DNA of 43,167 nucleotides from Desulfosporosinus metallidurans (GTDB lineage Bacteria > Bacillota > Desulfitobacteriia > Desulfitobacteriales > Desulfitobacteriaceae): assembly GCF_001936615.1 (NCBI RefSeq), contig NZ_MLBF01000040.1, positions 1 through 43,167 of the forward strand. The letters are read 5' to 3'. This document shows, in pieces, positions 1 to 6,705 of the stretch (position 1 is its first letter; every line of letters begins with the position of its first letter). Both the position numbers and the translations under genes were made by a program. The notes beneath the pieces are model-generated. The model did no database searches and was not told the DNA's origin. It worked only from the letters and a program-made list of their open reading frames with translations.

Positions 1-745
1 GAAAGTCATATGCTCTTGGGCGTGTGAATGTCTCTTCAAAATCAGGATAAGCCTGTATCCATATACGCCTAAAATTTTGCGAAATAAATCCTGAACCATA
101 GCTTTCGGATGTTGTGCGTGGGAAGAAATATATCCGTACCGGAAATATTTTTTCAATGCAGCAATTGTATTCTGCAAGATAGTCTGAAAGTTCAGAAGTT
201 ATAAATATCCTTCTGCTTATTGGCCCTTTGGATTGAAGTATGTCAATATATCCATTCTTCAGATGAACATCCTTACATTTGAGCATTCTTACTTCCTTGC
301 ATCTTAATCCGCAACAGTATAAAAGTCGGAACAGCGCAGGAATAACCAGGTCTCTACCTTTAAATGATGCATGTGGGGTAATTAAATCACACTCATGAAA
401 AAAATCTGAGATTTCTGTTTCTGCAAAAAAGTATGGTGGTTCAGGACAAATTTTTGGACTTCTTTTTGGTGGGATAACATAAATATCCTCATAGCCTTGA
501 TTGATCAGATATCTGCAGAATTCTCTTAATACTGCAATCGTCCCGTATAGTGCACCAACATTCTGCTTTTTTGTATCAAGATAATCCTGTATGGACTCTT
601 TGTCAGGAACTACAGCATCAGGATATTTTTGTAGAATAAATTTCACAAATCCCCTCAGAAATATTTCTGACGAATTGTACTGATATCCTATGCCATGTTT
701 GTATGACAGAAATTCATCTGCCAGTATATCGATTGTTTTATACAT
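1..745 (-). CDS. Tyrosine recombinase/integrase, second of a tandem pair (3' end outside window)
   Basis: An open frame runs from an ATG at 745 down to the window edge, giving 248 residues without a stop. AGGAGG at 751-756 lies just upstream. The N-terminal SAM-like core-binding region is followed by the start of the catalytic domain, with the first catalytic arginine in 'YCCGLRCKEVRMLK'. The H-x-x-R and tyrosine boxes would lie to the left of the window. The start overlaps the last 8 bases of the upstream recombinase gene, so the two are translationally coupled. Overlapping tandem recombinases are typical of recombinase-in-trio (RIT) elements and of Tn554-like transposons; which one applies is inference, because the third gene is not visible. 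Confidence 0.85.
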   Translation of the reverse strand, partial: MYKTIDILADEFLSYKHGIGYQYNSSEIFLRGFVKFILQKYPDAVVPDKESIQDYLDTKKQNVGALYGTIAVLREFCRYLINQGYEDIYVIPPKRSPKICPEPPYFFAETEISDFFHECDLITPHASFKGRDLVIPALFRLLYCCGLRCKEVRMLKCKDVHLKNGYIDILQSKGPISRRIFITSELSDYLAEYNCCIEKIFPVRIYFFPRTTSESYGSGFISQNFRRIWIQAYPDFEETFTRPRAYDF

Positions 746-1970
746 GTGCACCTCCTGGAAGTGGAAGTGGAAGTGTACACTTTGAAAGCTCTTTACCATC
801 CGTTGATATATATGTCATTGTGCTGTTAGGATCTCGATGTCCAAGAACCTCAGCAATAGCAGGAAGAGGAACTCCTTTTTTGACCATGTTTGATGCGGCA
901 TTATGGCGCATCATTCGGGTTCCATTAATTCTACCATTAGAATCAATGCCTGCATTTTTAACGATGTTCTTTAAAATCACATATAAACAACAATGGGAAG
1001 TAATCTTACCATGTGGCGCTCTTTCTTGTAAAAAAAGGTACTTCGAATCTGACATTGGGCGTTCCTCAAGTAGGTATTCCATCATGGCATTCCCATACGA
1101 TGCCCTAAGAGGAAGGTTTAATGTAGCTCCTGTTTTTTCTTGAATCAGATAAACCGTTTCCTTCTTCCAATCAATATCTGAAAGTTTTAAGTTACAAATA
1201 TCAACCGCACGCATACCGGTTTCTAAGGCAATAAGACCGATTGCTCTATTCCGTTTTGATATATCAGCATGGTCCAAGTATGATCGCAGTTGCGTTTGTT
1301 CTTCATCAGTATATACTTCAATGATTTCTTTTTTACGAGGCATGTGGGAAGGGAGCTCTCTGATGTAAACACGGCTGCTATCAAACCTGTTTAAAAGTTT
1401 TTTCATACCAGAAATATAGGAACCTAAACATTTCAAGTCCCAATGAGTTTTTGACATTTCCAGGAAAAACTCAGTTGTATCACCTGGAGATAATTCTTCT
1501 AATGAACAGTATCCTTTTTCTGAAAGATAGCTCAAGAAATAAAATGCTGCCCTACTGTAGGAACATATGCTGCCAGGTTTCAAACCTTCATCTTTTAAAA
1601 CCTGTAGATAATCATTATAAATTTTTTCAAAGAGAGGATTTTCAAAATTCCTCGGTATTGAATCATTGCGTTGACACTTAGACCAGTCAGTCTTGCCTAT
1701 AGCAATTAGCCTTTCAATCAACAAAACGCATCGTTTATGAAAGTAGTATCGGTGATTGCTATAAACACCTGGTTTGAAGACATAGTTGCTGTCAGCAATA
1801 AATACATTCCCAAGTTCATCGCAATAGAACTGTTCATCACGAGAGTCAGCTAGTTTCAATAGTCGATTGTAAACATCGCGGTATTGTCGACAGGTTTCTG
1901 TGCTGTAATGCTCTTTCATGCCAGCAAGAATAGTTGCAATTAGTTCTTCTAATGTTTTCTTCATATCCAT
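738..1970 (-). CDS. Tyrosine recombinase/integrase, first of a tandem pair
   Basis: A 410-residue phage-integrase-family protein. The start ATG at 1970 is chosen because AAGGAGG (1979-1985) lies 8-9 bases upstream; the frame stays open 20 codons further but without such a site. An N-terminal core-binding region precedes the catalytic domain, with arginine in 'ALETGMRAVDICNL', 'RMMRHNAAS' (an R where the family usually has the first H of HxLRH), 'VLGHRD' and a tyrosine in 'STMTYIS'. Its end overlaps the next recombinase by 8 bp. Size and order fit RitA of a recombinase-in-trio element; TnpA of a Tn554-type element is the alternative. It sits immediately beside a truncated IS66 gene, which suggests that the element inserted there. 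Confidence 0.85.
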   Translation of the reverse strand: MDMKKTLEELIATILAGMKEHYSTETCRQYRDVYNRLLKLADSRDEQFYCDELGNVFIADSNYVFKPGVYSNHRYYFHKRCVLLIERLIAIGKTDWSKCQRNDSIPRNFENPLFEKIYNDYLQVLKDEGLKPGSICSYSRAAFYFLSYLSEKGYCSLEELSPGDTTEFFLEMSKTHWDLKCLGSYISGMKKLLNRFDSSRVYIRELPSHMPRKKEIIEVYTDEEQTQLRSYLDHADISKRNRAIGLIALETGMRAVDICNLKLSDIDWKKETVYLIQEKTGATLNLPLRASYGNAMMEYLLEERPMSDSKYLFLQERAPHGKITSHCCLYVILKNIVKNAGIDSNGRINGTRMMRHNAASNMVKKGVPLPAIAEVLGHRDPNSTMTYISTDGKELSKCTLPLPLPGGAHV

Positions 1971-2035
1971 TTTTGAATGCCTCCTTACGTTTGATAAGGT
2001 TAGGCTCTCAAGTATGAGAAAGAAAAGCAATAGAC

Positions 2036-2113
2036 TATTCCGAAAGCTTTATGATAAATGCGATAATTTCAAGTATATCTGAAAAACTTCGGTATAGTAT
2101 AATCTTCGGAATA
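2036..2113. repeat. Inverted repeat at the probable end of the recombinase element
   Basis: TATTCCGAA at 2036-2044 is repeated inverted at 2105-2113 as TTCGGAATA, and CTTCGGTATA at 2087-2096 is a near direct copy of CTTCGGAATA at 2104-2113. The IS66 tnpB frame stops resembling its family right here. The block is therefore a candidate terminal recognition region for the tyrosine recombinases. That role is inference, since the other end is outside the window. Confidence 0.45.
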
Positions 2114-2167
2114 AGCAAGATAAATATGTTCGACGCTATCGGCCATATGCTCCATCATAGCTTCCGC
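2069..2167 (-). pseudogene. IS66 TnpB (Orf2) N-terminal stub
   Basis: Following the IS66 tnpA gene and overlapping its end, a frame starts with 'MMEHMADSVEHIYLAY'. This fits the opening of IS66-family TnpB, which normally continues into a TD(M/L)RK motif and about 115 residues. Here the likeness ends after 'HIYLA', the frame runs into unrelated sequence and stops at 2069. The break coincides with the inverted-repeat block of the recombinase element, so the gene was probably cut by that insertion. No transposase (TnpC) is left in the window. Confidence 0.6.
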
Positions 2168-2493
2168 AGAACCTTCACCAGTTCCGCTAAGGTAATCGGA
2201 TTGAAACCATCCGGTATGCCGATGGAATAGTCTCCAAAGGATAAGGAAAATTCCGCTTTTATAGGCCATGTTTCTTTCGCGTTGTTTTTATTTTCTGGCA
2301 GCAGAACCACTTCTGCGAATGTATTATCTCCGGCCTCTTGCTGTTCCAGAATTTTTAATTTTTTAACCCAGTAATGGTAAGCGGTATTCTTCAGTCCGTT
2401 TTGCTGGCACCACGCCTTTACACTCAGTCCGCTCTGGCGGTATTCTTCAATGCGGTCTCGCCATTGCTGTTCAAGGGCTAAATCTCTAGCCAT
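2155..2493 (-). CDS. tnpA: IS66-family accessory protein TnpA (Orf1)
   Basis: A 112-residue protein with an N-terminal helix-turn-helix and the family signature 'WRDRIEEYRQSGLSVKAWC' followed by 'YHYWVKKLKIL'. This is the small accessory protein encoded first in IS66-type elements. An AGGAGG-type site precedes the ATG at 2493. The gene itself looks complete, but its tnpB partner is truncated and the transposase gene is absent, so the element is a dead remnant. Confidence 0.85.
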   Translation of the reverse strand: MARDLALEQQWRDRIEEYRQSGLSVKAWCQQNGLKNTAYHYWVKKLKILEQQEAGDNTFAEVVLLPENKNNAKETWPIKAEFSLSFGDYSIGIPDGFNPITLAELVKVLRKL

Positions 2494-2553
2494 AAAAAAC
2501 CTCCTGTCTTGTATTCACTGTTTTTAACAGAATAACAAAGTCAGGAGATTTTT

Positions 2554-2581
2554 TCGCTACGCTATTTTGTCCACCGCTTAC
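2554..2581 (-). repeat. IS66 terminal inverted repeat (outer end)
   Basis: Read on the minus strand from 2581 inward the sequence begins GTAAGCGGTGGACAAAATAG, matching the GTAAGCG start typical of IS66-family ends, and lies upstream of tnpA where that end belongs. It marks the right boundary of the IS66 remnant. The partner end and the 8-bp target duplication cannot be tested because the other half is missing. Confidence 0.65.
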
Positions 2582-2969
2582 GTATTTATCTAAATGAATA
2601 CCTGAATTAATTTAGATATTGGTCGCTACGAACTATACTCTTTATAAGGATGACACAATCAATACCTATCAGCATTAGAAAGATAACTAATTTCATCTTT
2701 AGTCAACACCCTTTTTAAAACAACTTATCCAAGATGGCCATCTATTGTGTTTATCATAAACTATAATTGTTACCTTTCCATGAACACTGTGTAAAGAATA
2801 TGTTAAACCTTATAATGGGAAATCTACTGAAATGCTATGAAAAATTGAAAAAGCCCTTGCAATTAAGCTGAGACCTAAGTTTTTCTCACAAAAGATAATG
2901 TATAATCAAAATTTAACTGTGCATTATAACCTTACTAATAAGTGTGTTCGATTCTTTTGGAGGAACTGA
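2582..2969. other. Intergenic region upstream of the cytochrome gene
   Basis: An AT-rich stretch with no credible coding frame. TATAAT-like hexamers occur at 2811-2816 and 2901-2906, but neither has a convincing -35 at the right distance. One of them may serve the cytochrome gene that starts at 2970. Confidence 0.4.
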
Positions 2970-3440
2970 GTGAAGAAACATTATTTAATTGTAGGGCTTG
3001 TTGTTGTAATCTTAGTTTATGCATTATTCCGTGGCGGTTACTGGGTTGCCACTCTACCCGGGTCATGCGTGGTTTGTCATGAGGTTAAACCCTACTTTGT
3101 TTCTTGGAAGGAATCTCCCCACAGTTATGTACCTTGTATAAAATGTCATGAGAAAAGAGGTCCGTTCGGTAAGATAGAAAATGCATTAACGCACGGGATA
3201 AGAGGGTTGGGCCTCCAAATAACTGGGGAGTTTGGTTCTTTTAAACCAGGATATGAAAGTCTTCCTATGAACAATTGCATTACTTGTCACATAGGTAAAA
3301 TTAAATCTTACAAAGAAGCTCCTCTAATGCCAAAAGATCATCTAGAAATACTGAAAAATGACTCACCATGTATTAACTGCCATCGTAATACGGGTCACAA
3401 AACAGGATTAGGAGCCGATGATGTATTTAAAAACCAATGA
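2970..3440 (+). CDS. Tetraheme c-type cytochrome, NapC/NirT (NrfH-like) family
   Basis: A 156-residue membrane-anchored quinol-oxidising cytochrome. One N-terminal helix (about residues 5-22) is followed by four CxxCH heme sites at residues 33-37, 56-60, 103-107 and 134-138. The GTG start at 2970 is supported by GGAGGA seven bases upstream. NapC/NrfH/CymA proteins take electrons from menaquinol and pass them to a periplasmic or extracytoplasmic reductase. No reductase gene is adjacent, so the partner is unknown and it may act as a general quinol-to-cytochrome module. At 156 residues it is slightly smaller than classical NapC (about 200). Confidence 0.88.
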   Translation: MKKHYLIVGLVVVILVYALFRGGYWVATLPGSCVVCHEVKPYFVSWKESPHSYVPCIKCHEKRGPFGKIENALTHGIRGLGLQITGEFGSFKPGYESLPMNNCITCHIGKIKSYKEAPLMPKDHLEILKNDSPCINCHRNTGHKTGLGADDVFKNQ

Positions 3441-3465
3441 TGATTTAAAGGACAATTGTAAATAC

Positions 3466-3500
3466 GAAAAAGGCCCCAGCAGTAAGCTGCGGCCTTCCTA
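3466..3500 (-). terminator. Rho-independent terminator
   Basis: AAGGCC (3470 on) and GGCCTT (ending 3496) pair with an inner CAGC/GCTG. On the minus strand the hairpin is followed by TTTTTCG, so it best serves the leftward holin-like gene. It also lies at the end of the converging cytochrome gene. Confidence 0.7.
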
Positions 3501-3516
3501 TTTTGTATTGATTTAC

Positions 3517-4256
3517 CTATGCACTTGGCTGAGCACTTGGTTGAATCTGTTTAACTCCACTCTGTACGGCTTCAGCAATGATATCCTGCACGGTCTGATC
3601 CGCTGTTTGCTGTGCGACAGGCTGAACGGTTTGCCGTATAGCTTGCGTTACCGCTTCTTGGACTGTTGTCTGTGTTTGGGCTGTAACTGACTGATCCGCG
3701 GCCACAGTAACTGGCACCGGGGCAGGAATGCCTTGCGAAGAGGAGTCGGAAGGCACCAGCGCATCTTGCTTTGCACTCGGCTTAACAATATTCTTCATCA
3801 CAAATACGCCCGTCTCAATCGCGTCCTTGACCGCTGCCTCCAACTCTGGAGTTGGTTGATATTCCTCAAGTTTCAGTAAATTCATGGCCGAATCAAATGC
3901 TTTCTGTTTGCGTTGATCCTCGGTAAGTTGGGAGCTATCACATAATTGTTGCGCAGCATGAACACCAGCCTGGGCGGTTTGCAGGACCTTCCTTTCGTTT
4001 GTTTGTGGATTTCGGACATGAGTTGTTTCATTCTGTCTCGTTCCTCACGTGCAAGATATAACTCTTCCTGCACCAACGCCAGCTCCTCCATAACGCAATC
4101 ATGCGTTTCAATCGCCCGCCTCTCCGATGCTTCTCCAATGACATTCTGCCCAACCATGATCAAGCTGAGCGCCACAAGCTGGATAATCCCTCCTGAGACA
4201 TAGAACACCACACTTTGAGCTTCAGGGAAAGCTAAGGGGATTAAGCTCCAAAACAA
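3517..4256 (-). pseudogene. Frameshifted membrane / LLH-type phage holin-like gene
   Basis: Two overlapping minus-strand frames make one product. The first (from a TTG at 4256) has a hydrophobic segment ending in 'LVALSLIMVGQNV' and a charged coiled coil. The second (ending 3517) reads, without any start codon of its own, 'KVLQTAQAGVHAAQQL' and 'QRKQKAFDSAMNLLKL', which resembles the C-terminal helical domain of LL-H-type phage holins (Pfam Holin_LLH), then an A/Q/P-rich tail. The switch lies near 4000 at AAAGGAAGG and needs a -1 shift. Upstream, an AGGAGG-led ATG at 4331 is in the same frame but is followed by in-frame TAA and TAG. This is most likely a decayed prophage gene; programmed frameshifting is less likely. 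Confidence 0.55.
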
Positions 4257-4301
4257 AAAGGCATAAGCGCACTACATGGTTGCCATGCCTTTAGTTATTT
4301 A
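4253..4301 (-). terminator. Hairpin inside the 5' part of the holin-like pseudogene
   Basis: AAAGGCAT and ATGCCTTT arms flank about 20 bases, and on the minus strand TTGTTTT follows. The hairpin lies between the AGGAGG-led ATG at 4331 and the first usable codon of the holin-like frame, and it contains the in-frame TAG. It could end a very short transcript, or it may be inserted sequence that broke the gene. Confidence 0.4.
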
Positions 4302-4419
4302 TACTGCTAACCAAGTGTTAAATTTATTCATAGATTTCCTCCTTTTTCTTGAATACGTATTTAACGCAATCAATATATGGCAGAATAGATTAAGATCAAA
4401 AAAGCGGGGGGATACACAC

Positions 4420-4641
4420 ATGACTAAGATTTACAACGGAACTGACAGAACTTTCACAGTGGTAACGGACGGAAACCCTAATTTAGTAATCGGGCCAAAA
4501 TGTTTTGGAGAGGTTGAACTTCCAGAGGGTGCAGTATTCAATGCTCCAGACGGAAGCTTTTACGTAGAAGAGGAAGGAAGATTCTACGTAAGCCATCAGG
4601 ACTATCCGAAAGATGAACTAGTAATTTATGAAGAAGGTTGA
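4420..4641 (+). CDS. Small conserved-looking protein of unknown function
   Basis: A 73-residue acidic protein starting 'MTKIYNGTDRTFTVV'. The frame is open further upstream, but a GCGGGGGGAT purine-rich site 7-9 bases before the ATG at 4420 decides the start. There is no membrane segment and no cysteine pair; there are many glycines and aromatics in short strand-like stretches, suggesting a compact beta fold. I do not recognise the family. Position next to a holin-like gene hints at phage origin but does not prove it. A strong terminator follows 20 bases after the stop, so it is probably transcribed alone. Confidence 0.65.
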   Translation: MTKIYNGTDRTFTVVTDGNPNLVIGPKCFGEVELPEGAVFNAPDGSFYVEEEGRFYVSHQDYPKDELVIYEEG

Positions 4642-4658
4642 GGATTTTTAAATGGAAA

Positions 4659-4688
4659 GAGTAGGTTCAAACCCTACTCCTTTTTTTT
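4659..4688 (+). terminator. Rho-independent terminator
   Basis: GAGTAGG (4659-4665) pairs with CCTACTC (4673-4679) around a 7-base loop, followed by eight T residues. It ends the small gene at 4420. The loop TTCAAAC on a 5-bp GTAGG stem also looks like a tRNA T-arm; see the rejected items. Confidence 0.8.
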
Positions 4689-4799
4689 ACAACAATTATT
4701 CTTATTATCTCCTGCCTACAAACCGGATAGTTATACGCTGCCCTGTTTTTGTCAACTCACGGTTATTTATCCCAGAGCTTGCATCCCGCCATCTAAATT

Positions 4800-5471
4800 T
4801 CAAACTTGTTCATAACCCTTTGTTTTAAAACCCAATGTCTTATTCTTAAGTTCGGAACCTAATAGTTTGCCTGCCCTATAAGCTTGATCTATTGCATCCT
4901 TCTGTTCATCAAAATGGAGAGGACAATGCTCGCTCTTAATCTCGTCGAGAAATCCGTGGTCCTTAACAACATTGCCAATACTACAACTTGCTCCATACCC
5001 ACAAGTATAACATTGGGAATAACCACGTGCAGCAACCGCACCAACGATCTCAATCTTATTTGATTGCATCATTTTGGTAATAAAAGTCTGAACGGTATTT
5101 CGAGTCTCTCTGCTATATTCCACGCTCACAACGACACCTAGCTTACCTTTTAGACTAAACACATCTCTGTGCCGAAAACAAAATGTCCGTTCCAGACAGG
5201 CGTGACCTAAGGCATTGATTGTACCATAGTAATTGGGGGCTCCAAATACAATAGCCTCAGCTTTGAGCATCTTTTCCCCGATTTCGTTCCAGTCATCCTT
5301 AACTTTGCAAAAATTATCTGTTGCACACCTTGTACATCCAATGCAACCGTTGATTCTTTTACCGGTTAATGAAACATAGTCGTACTCCATCCCACTAGCC
5401 TGAAGAACAGCTTTTACTGCCGCACTGGTAATTCCATCCTTTCTTGCACTGGCACCAATCCCGAGAATCAA
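4800..5471 (-). CDS. Iron-sulfur flavoprotein / NADPH-dependent FMN reductase family
   Basis: A flavodoxin-fold protein of 223 residues from a TTG at 5471, chosen because AAAGGGAGGA sits 6 bases upstream. An ATG at 5549 in the same frame gives 249 residues and a shorter leader but lacks a ribosome site. The FMN phosphate loop is 'LGIGASARKDG', and the compact cysteine cluster 'CIGCTRCATDNFC' (Cx2Cx2Cx5C) matches the 4Fe-4S motif of archaeal and clostridial iron-sulfur flavoproteins. Further cysteines ('CYTCGYGASC') occur near the C-terminus. Such proteins carry out two-electron reduction of quinones, O2 or electrophiles. It is divergent from a MerR regulator that probably controls it. Confidence 0.75.
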   Translation of the reverse strand: MILGIGASARKDGITSAAVKAVLQASGMEYDYVSLTGKRINGCIGCTRCATDNFCKVKDDWNEIGEKMLKAEAIVFGAPNYYGTINALGHACLERTFCFRHRDVFSLKGKLGVVVSVEYSRETRNTVQTFITKMMQSNKIEIVGAVAARGYSQCYTCGYGASCSIGNVVKDHGFLDEIKSEHCPLHFDEQKDAIDQAYRAGKLLGSELKNKTLGFKTKGYEQV

Positions 5472-5589
5472 GGCAATCCTCCCTTTCACTTTAAACAACT
5501 TGTACACAAATTCACCTAAGGCTAAAGAATCTCTAAATAACATATACACTCAACACGTACAAACCGTTCTGAGTGGCAACGTTAAACCC

Positions 5590-5619
5590 ATTATATCTTT
5601 ATCCTTACGTTAACGTCAA
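5590..5619 (-). promoter_or_regulatory. Promoter of the flavoprotein gene with MerR-type operator in its spacer
   Basis: On the minus strand TTGACG (5614-5619) and TATAAT (5590-5595) are 18 bp apart. The stretch 5603-5619 reads CCTTACGTTAACGTCAA, a dyad centred on GTTAAC (5609-5614). A dyad lying in a slightly long spacer is how MerR-family activators such as SoxR and NmlR/AdhR bind. The divergent merR gene starts about 90 bp away. Confidence 0.75.
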
Positions 5620-5706
5620 TATAAGCGAGCCCTAAATATATTTCATTTATTCGAATTCGAGAAGGATGTGCTATACTAAAATATATTTAAAATAAATTCA
5701 AGATTA

Positions 5707-6165
5707 ATGCGAATGGGAATGATTGGGATGAACCAAGAAAAAAAGAAGTTGTTAAAAATTGGGGAATTGGCAAAAAGGGCAGGGGTAACAGTACGCACAA
5801 TTCGCTACTACGAAGAATTGGGACTACTGTCTCCGACTGAAGTCAGCCCAGGCGGGTTTAGATTATATACCGAAAATGATTTATATCGGTTCCAGTTCAT
5901 TCAACGATTCAAAGATCTAGGCTTACCTCTGGAAGAAATACACGCATTGATTGACAGCTCAGAACCCGGAGAAAGCAAAATGCAAAGAATAATGGCGAGT
6001 TATTCTTTGTTTGAAAAGCAATTAAAGAAAATCGAAGATAAGATTTCCGAGCTTGAAGTCTCTAAAGCAAATATTGAGAAAGGCATGGAGGCCCTAAATG
6101 TTTGCAAAGAATGCTCACGGGAGATATGTCTTCCTACATGCAGTAACAAGAAGTCACTGTTATAA
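5707..6165 (+). CDS. MerR-family transcriptional regulator
   Basis: Up to 152 residues. The winged helix-turn-helix 'KIGELAKRAGVTVRTIRYYEELGLLSP' is split here over about residues 17-43, then a long dimerisation coiled coil ('FEKQLKKIEDKISELEV') and a C-terminal cysteine cluster (CKECSREICLPTC). Several ATGs lie at the start (5707, 5713, 5719, 5728); the last fits MerR proteins best, but no strong ribosome site separates them. The four close cysteines suggest a metal, redox or electrophile sensor. It is transcribed away from the iron-sulfur flavoprotein gene, whose promoter carries a MerR-type dyad. Confidence 0.85.
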   Translation: MRMGMIGMNQEKKKLLKIGELAKRAGVTVRTIRYYEELGLLSPTEVSPGGFRLYTENDLYRFQFIQRFKDLGLPLEEIHALIDSSEPGESKMQRIMASYSLFEKQLKKIEDKISELEVSKANIEKGMEALNVCKECSREICLPTCSNKKSLL

Positions 6166-6234
6166 AGGCATCACGTCCATAAGCTCCATAAAAATGATCC
6201 ATCTGATAGATTTCTTCCTAGCTCTTCGCGTCTT

Positions 6235-6525
6235 TTATACCATTGCCCATCCATCCAGCACCAAAGAGGATATACCTAGAATCTTTCTTGTATCAATAAT
6301 TAAAGGTTGTCTTATGCGAAGATAGCGATCATAGTAAACGGTGATGCCTGAGACGTTTTGGGTCAGATACTCTTCCGGCTTGATAACTGGCTTTCCCCGC
6401 CGCACGGACGGGGGTAGATTAACCCCACCTCAACAAATGCGTGCGTGAACCGGCTCTAGCGTAATCGTACCTCCATATTTTAAGATATACTCCCTCGCTT
6501 TATCAGTTATTTTGAATATCAGCAT
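6235..6525 (-). CDS. Probable selenoprotein of the CC/Se-motif family, in-frame TGA read as Sec
   Basis: A 96-residue frame runs from the ATG at 6525 (AAAGGAGG 8 bases upstream) to TAA at 6235, broken only by a TGA at 6432-6430 directly after Cys31. The residues on both sides form one coherent small protein: 'FKITDKAREYILKYGG' before, then Cys-TGA-Gly-Gly, 'PPSVRRGKP', 'VSGITVYYDRYL' and a C-terminal 'LVLDGW'. This matches my memory of the small family named for a CC or C-Sec motif. A 7-bp hairpin 17 bases after the TGA could be the SECIS element. Function is unknown; the Cys-Sec pair implies redox or metal chemistry. An ordinary pseudogene with a Cys-to-stop change is the alternative. Confidence 0.7.
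6395..6413 (-). promoter_or_regulatory. Candidate bacterial SECIS hairpin
   Basis: On the minus strand CCCCGTC pairs with GGCGGGG (one G-U pair) around the loop CGTGC. The loop G at 6405 lies about 24 bases after the TGA, within the distance used by bacterial SelB-dependent SECIS elements, and the loop contains the G-U dinucleotide expected there. Confidence 0.5.
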
Positions 6526-6547
6526 GAACTTAACCTCCTTTATAGCT

Positions 6548-6647
6548 CTAATCATGTTCGTCGATTTCTAATGTTCCGCAGTAAATCAATCCGTTCATAT
6601 TCCCTTTCGCTGACCCTAAATTCTCTTTAAGTTCCTGCTTCGTGAAG
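6548..6647 (-). pseudogene. C-terminal remnant of a gene upstream of the selenoprotein gene
   Basis: A minus-strand frame ends at TAG 6548-6550, 22 bases before the selenoprotein start. Its last residues read 'NFTKQELKENLGSAKGN' then 'GLIYCGTLEIDEHD', which looks like a genuine protein end. It is cut by in-frame stops at about 6648-6653, where the IS3 element begins. I do not recognise the family. It was probably co-transcribed with the selenoprotein gene before the insertion. Confidence 0.4.
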
Positions 6648-6705
6648 TTTTATTAACCATACAAGGCCACCGCTGACACTTAACTCATTACTTCATTAAA
6701 TAGAA

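Noticed and set aside
4659..4688. tRNA 3' fragment or prophage attachment site
   Set aside because: The hairpin has a T-arm-like loop (TTCAAAC on GTAGG), but there is no acceptor stem partner, no CCA and no other tRNA arm. The eight T residues make it an ordinary terminator.
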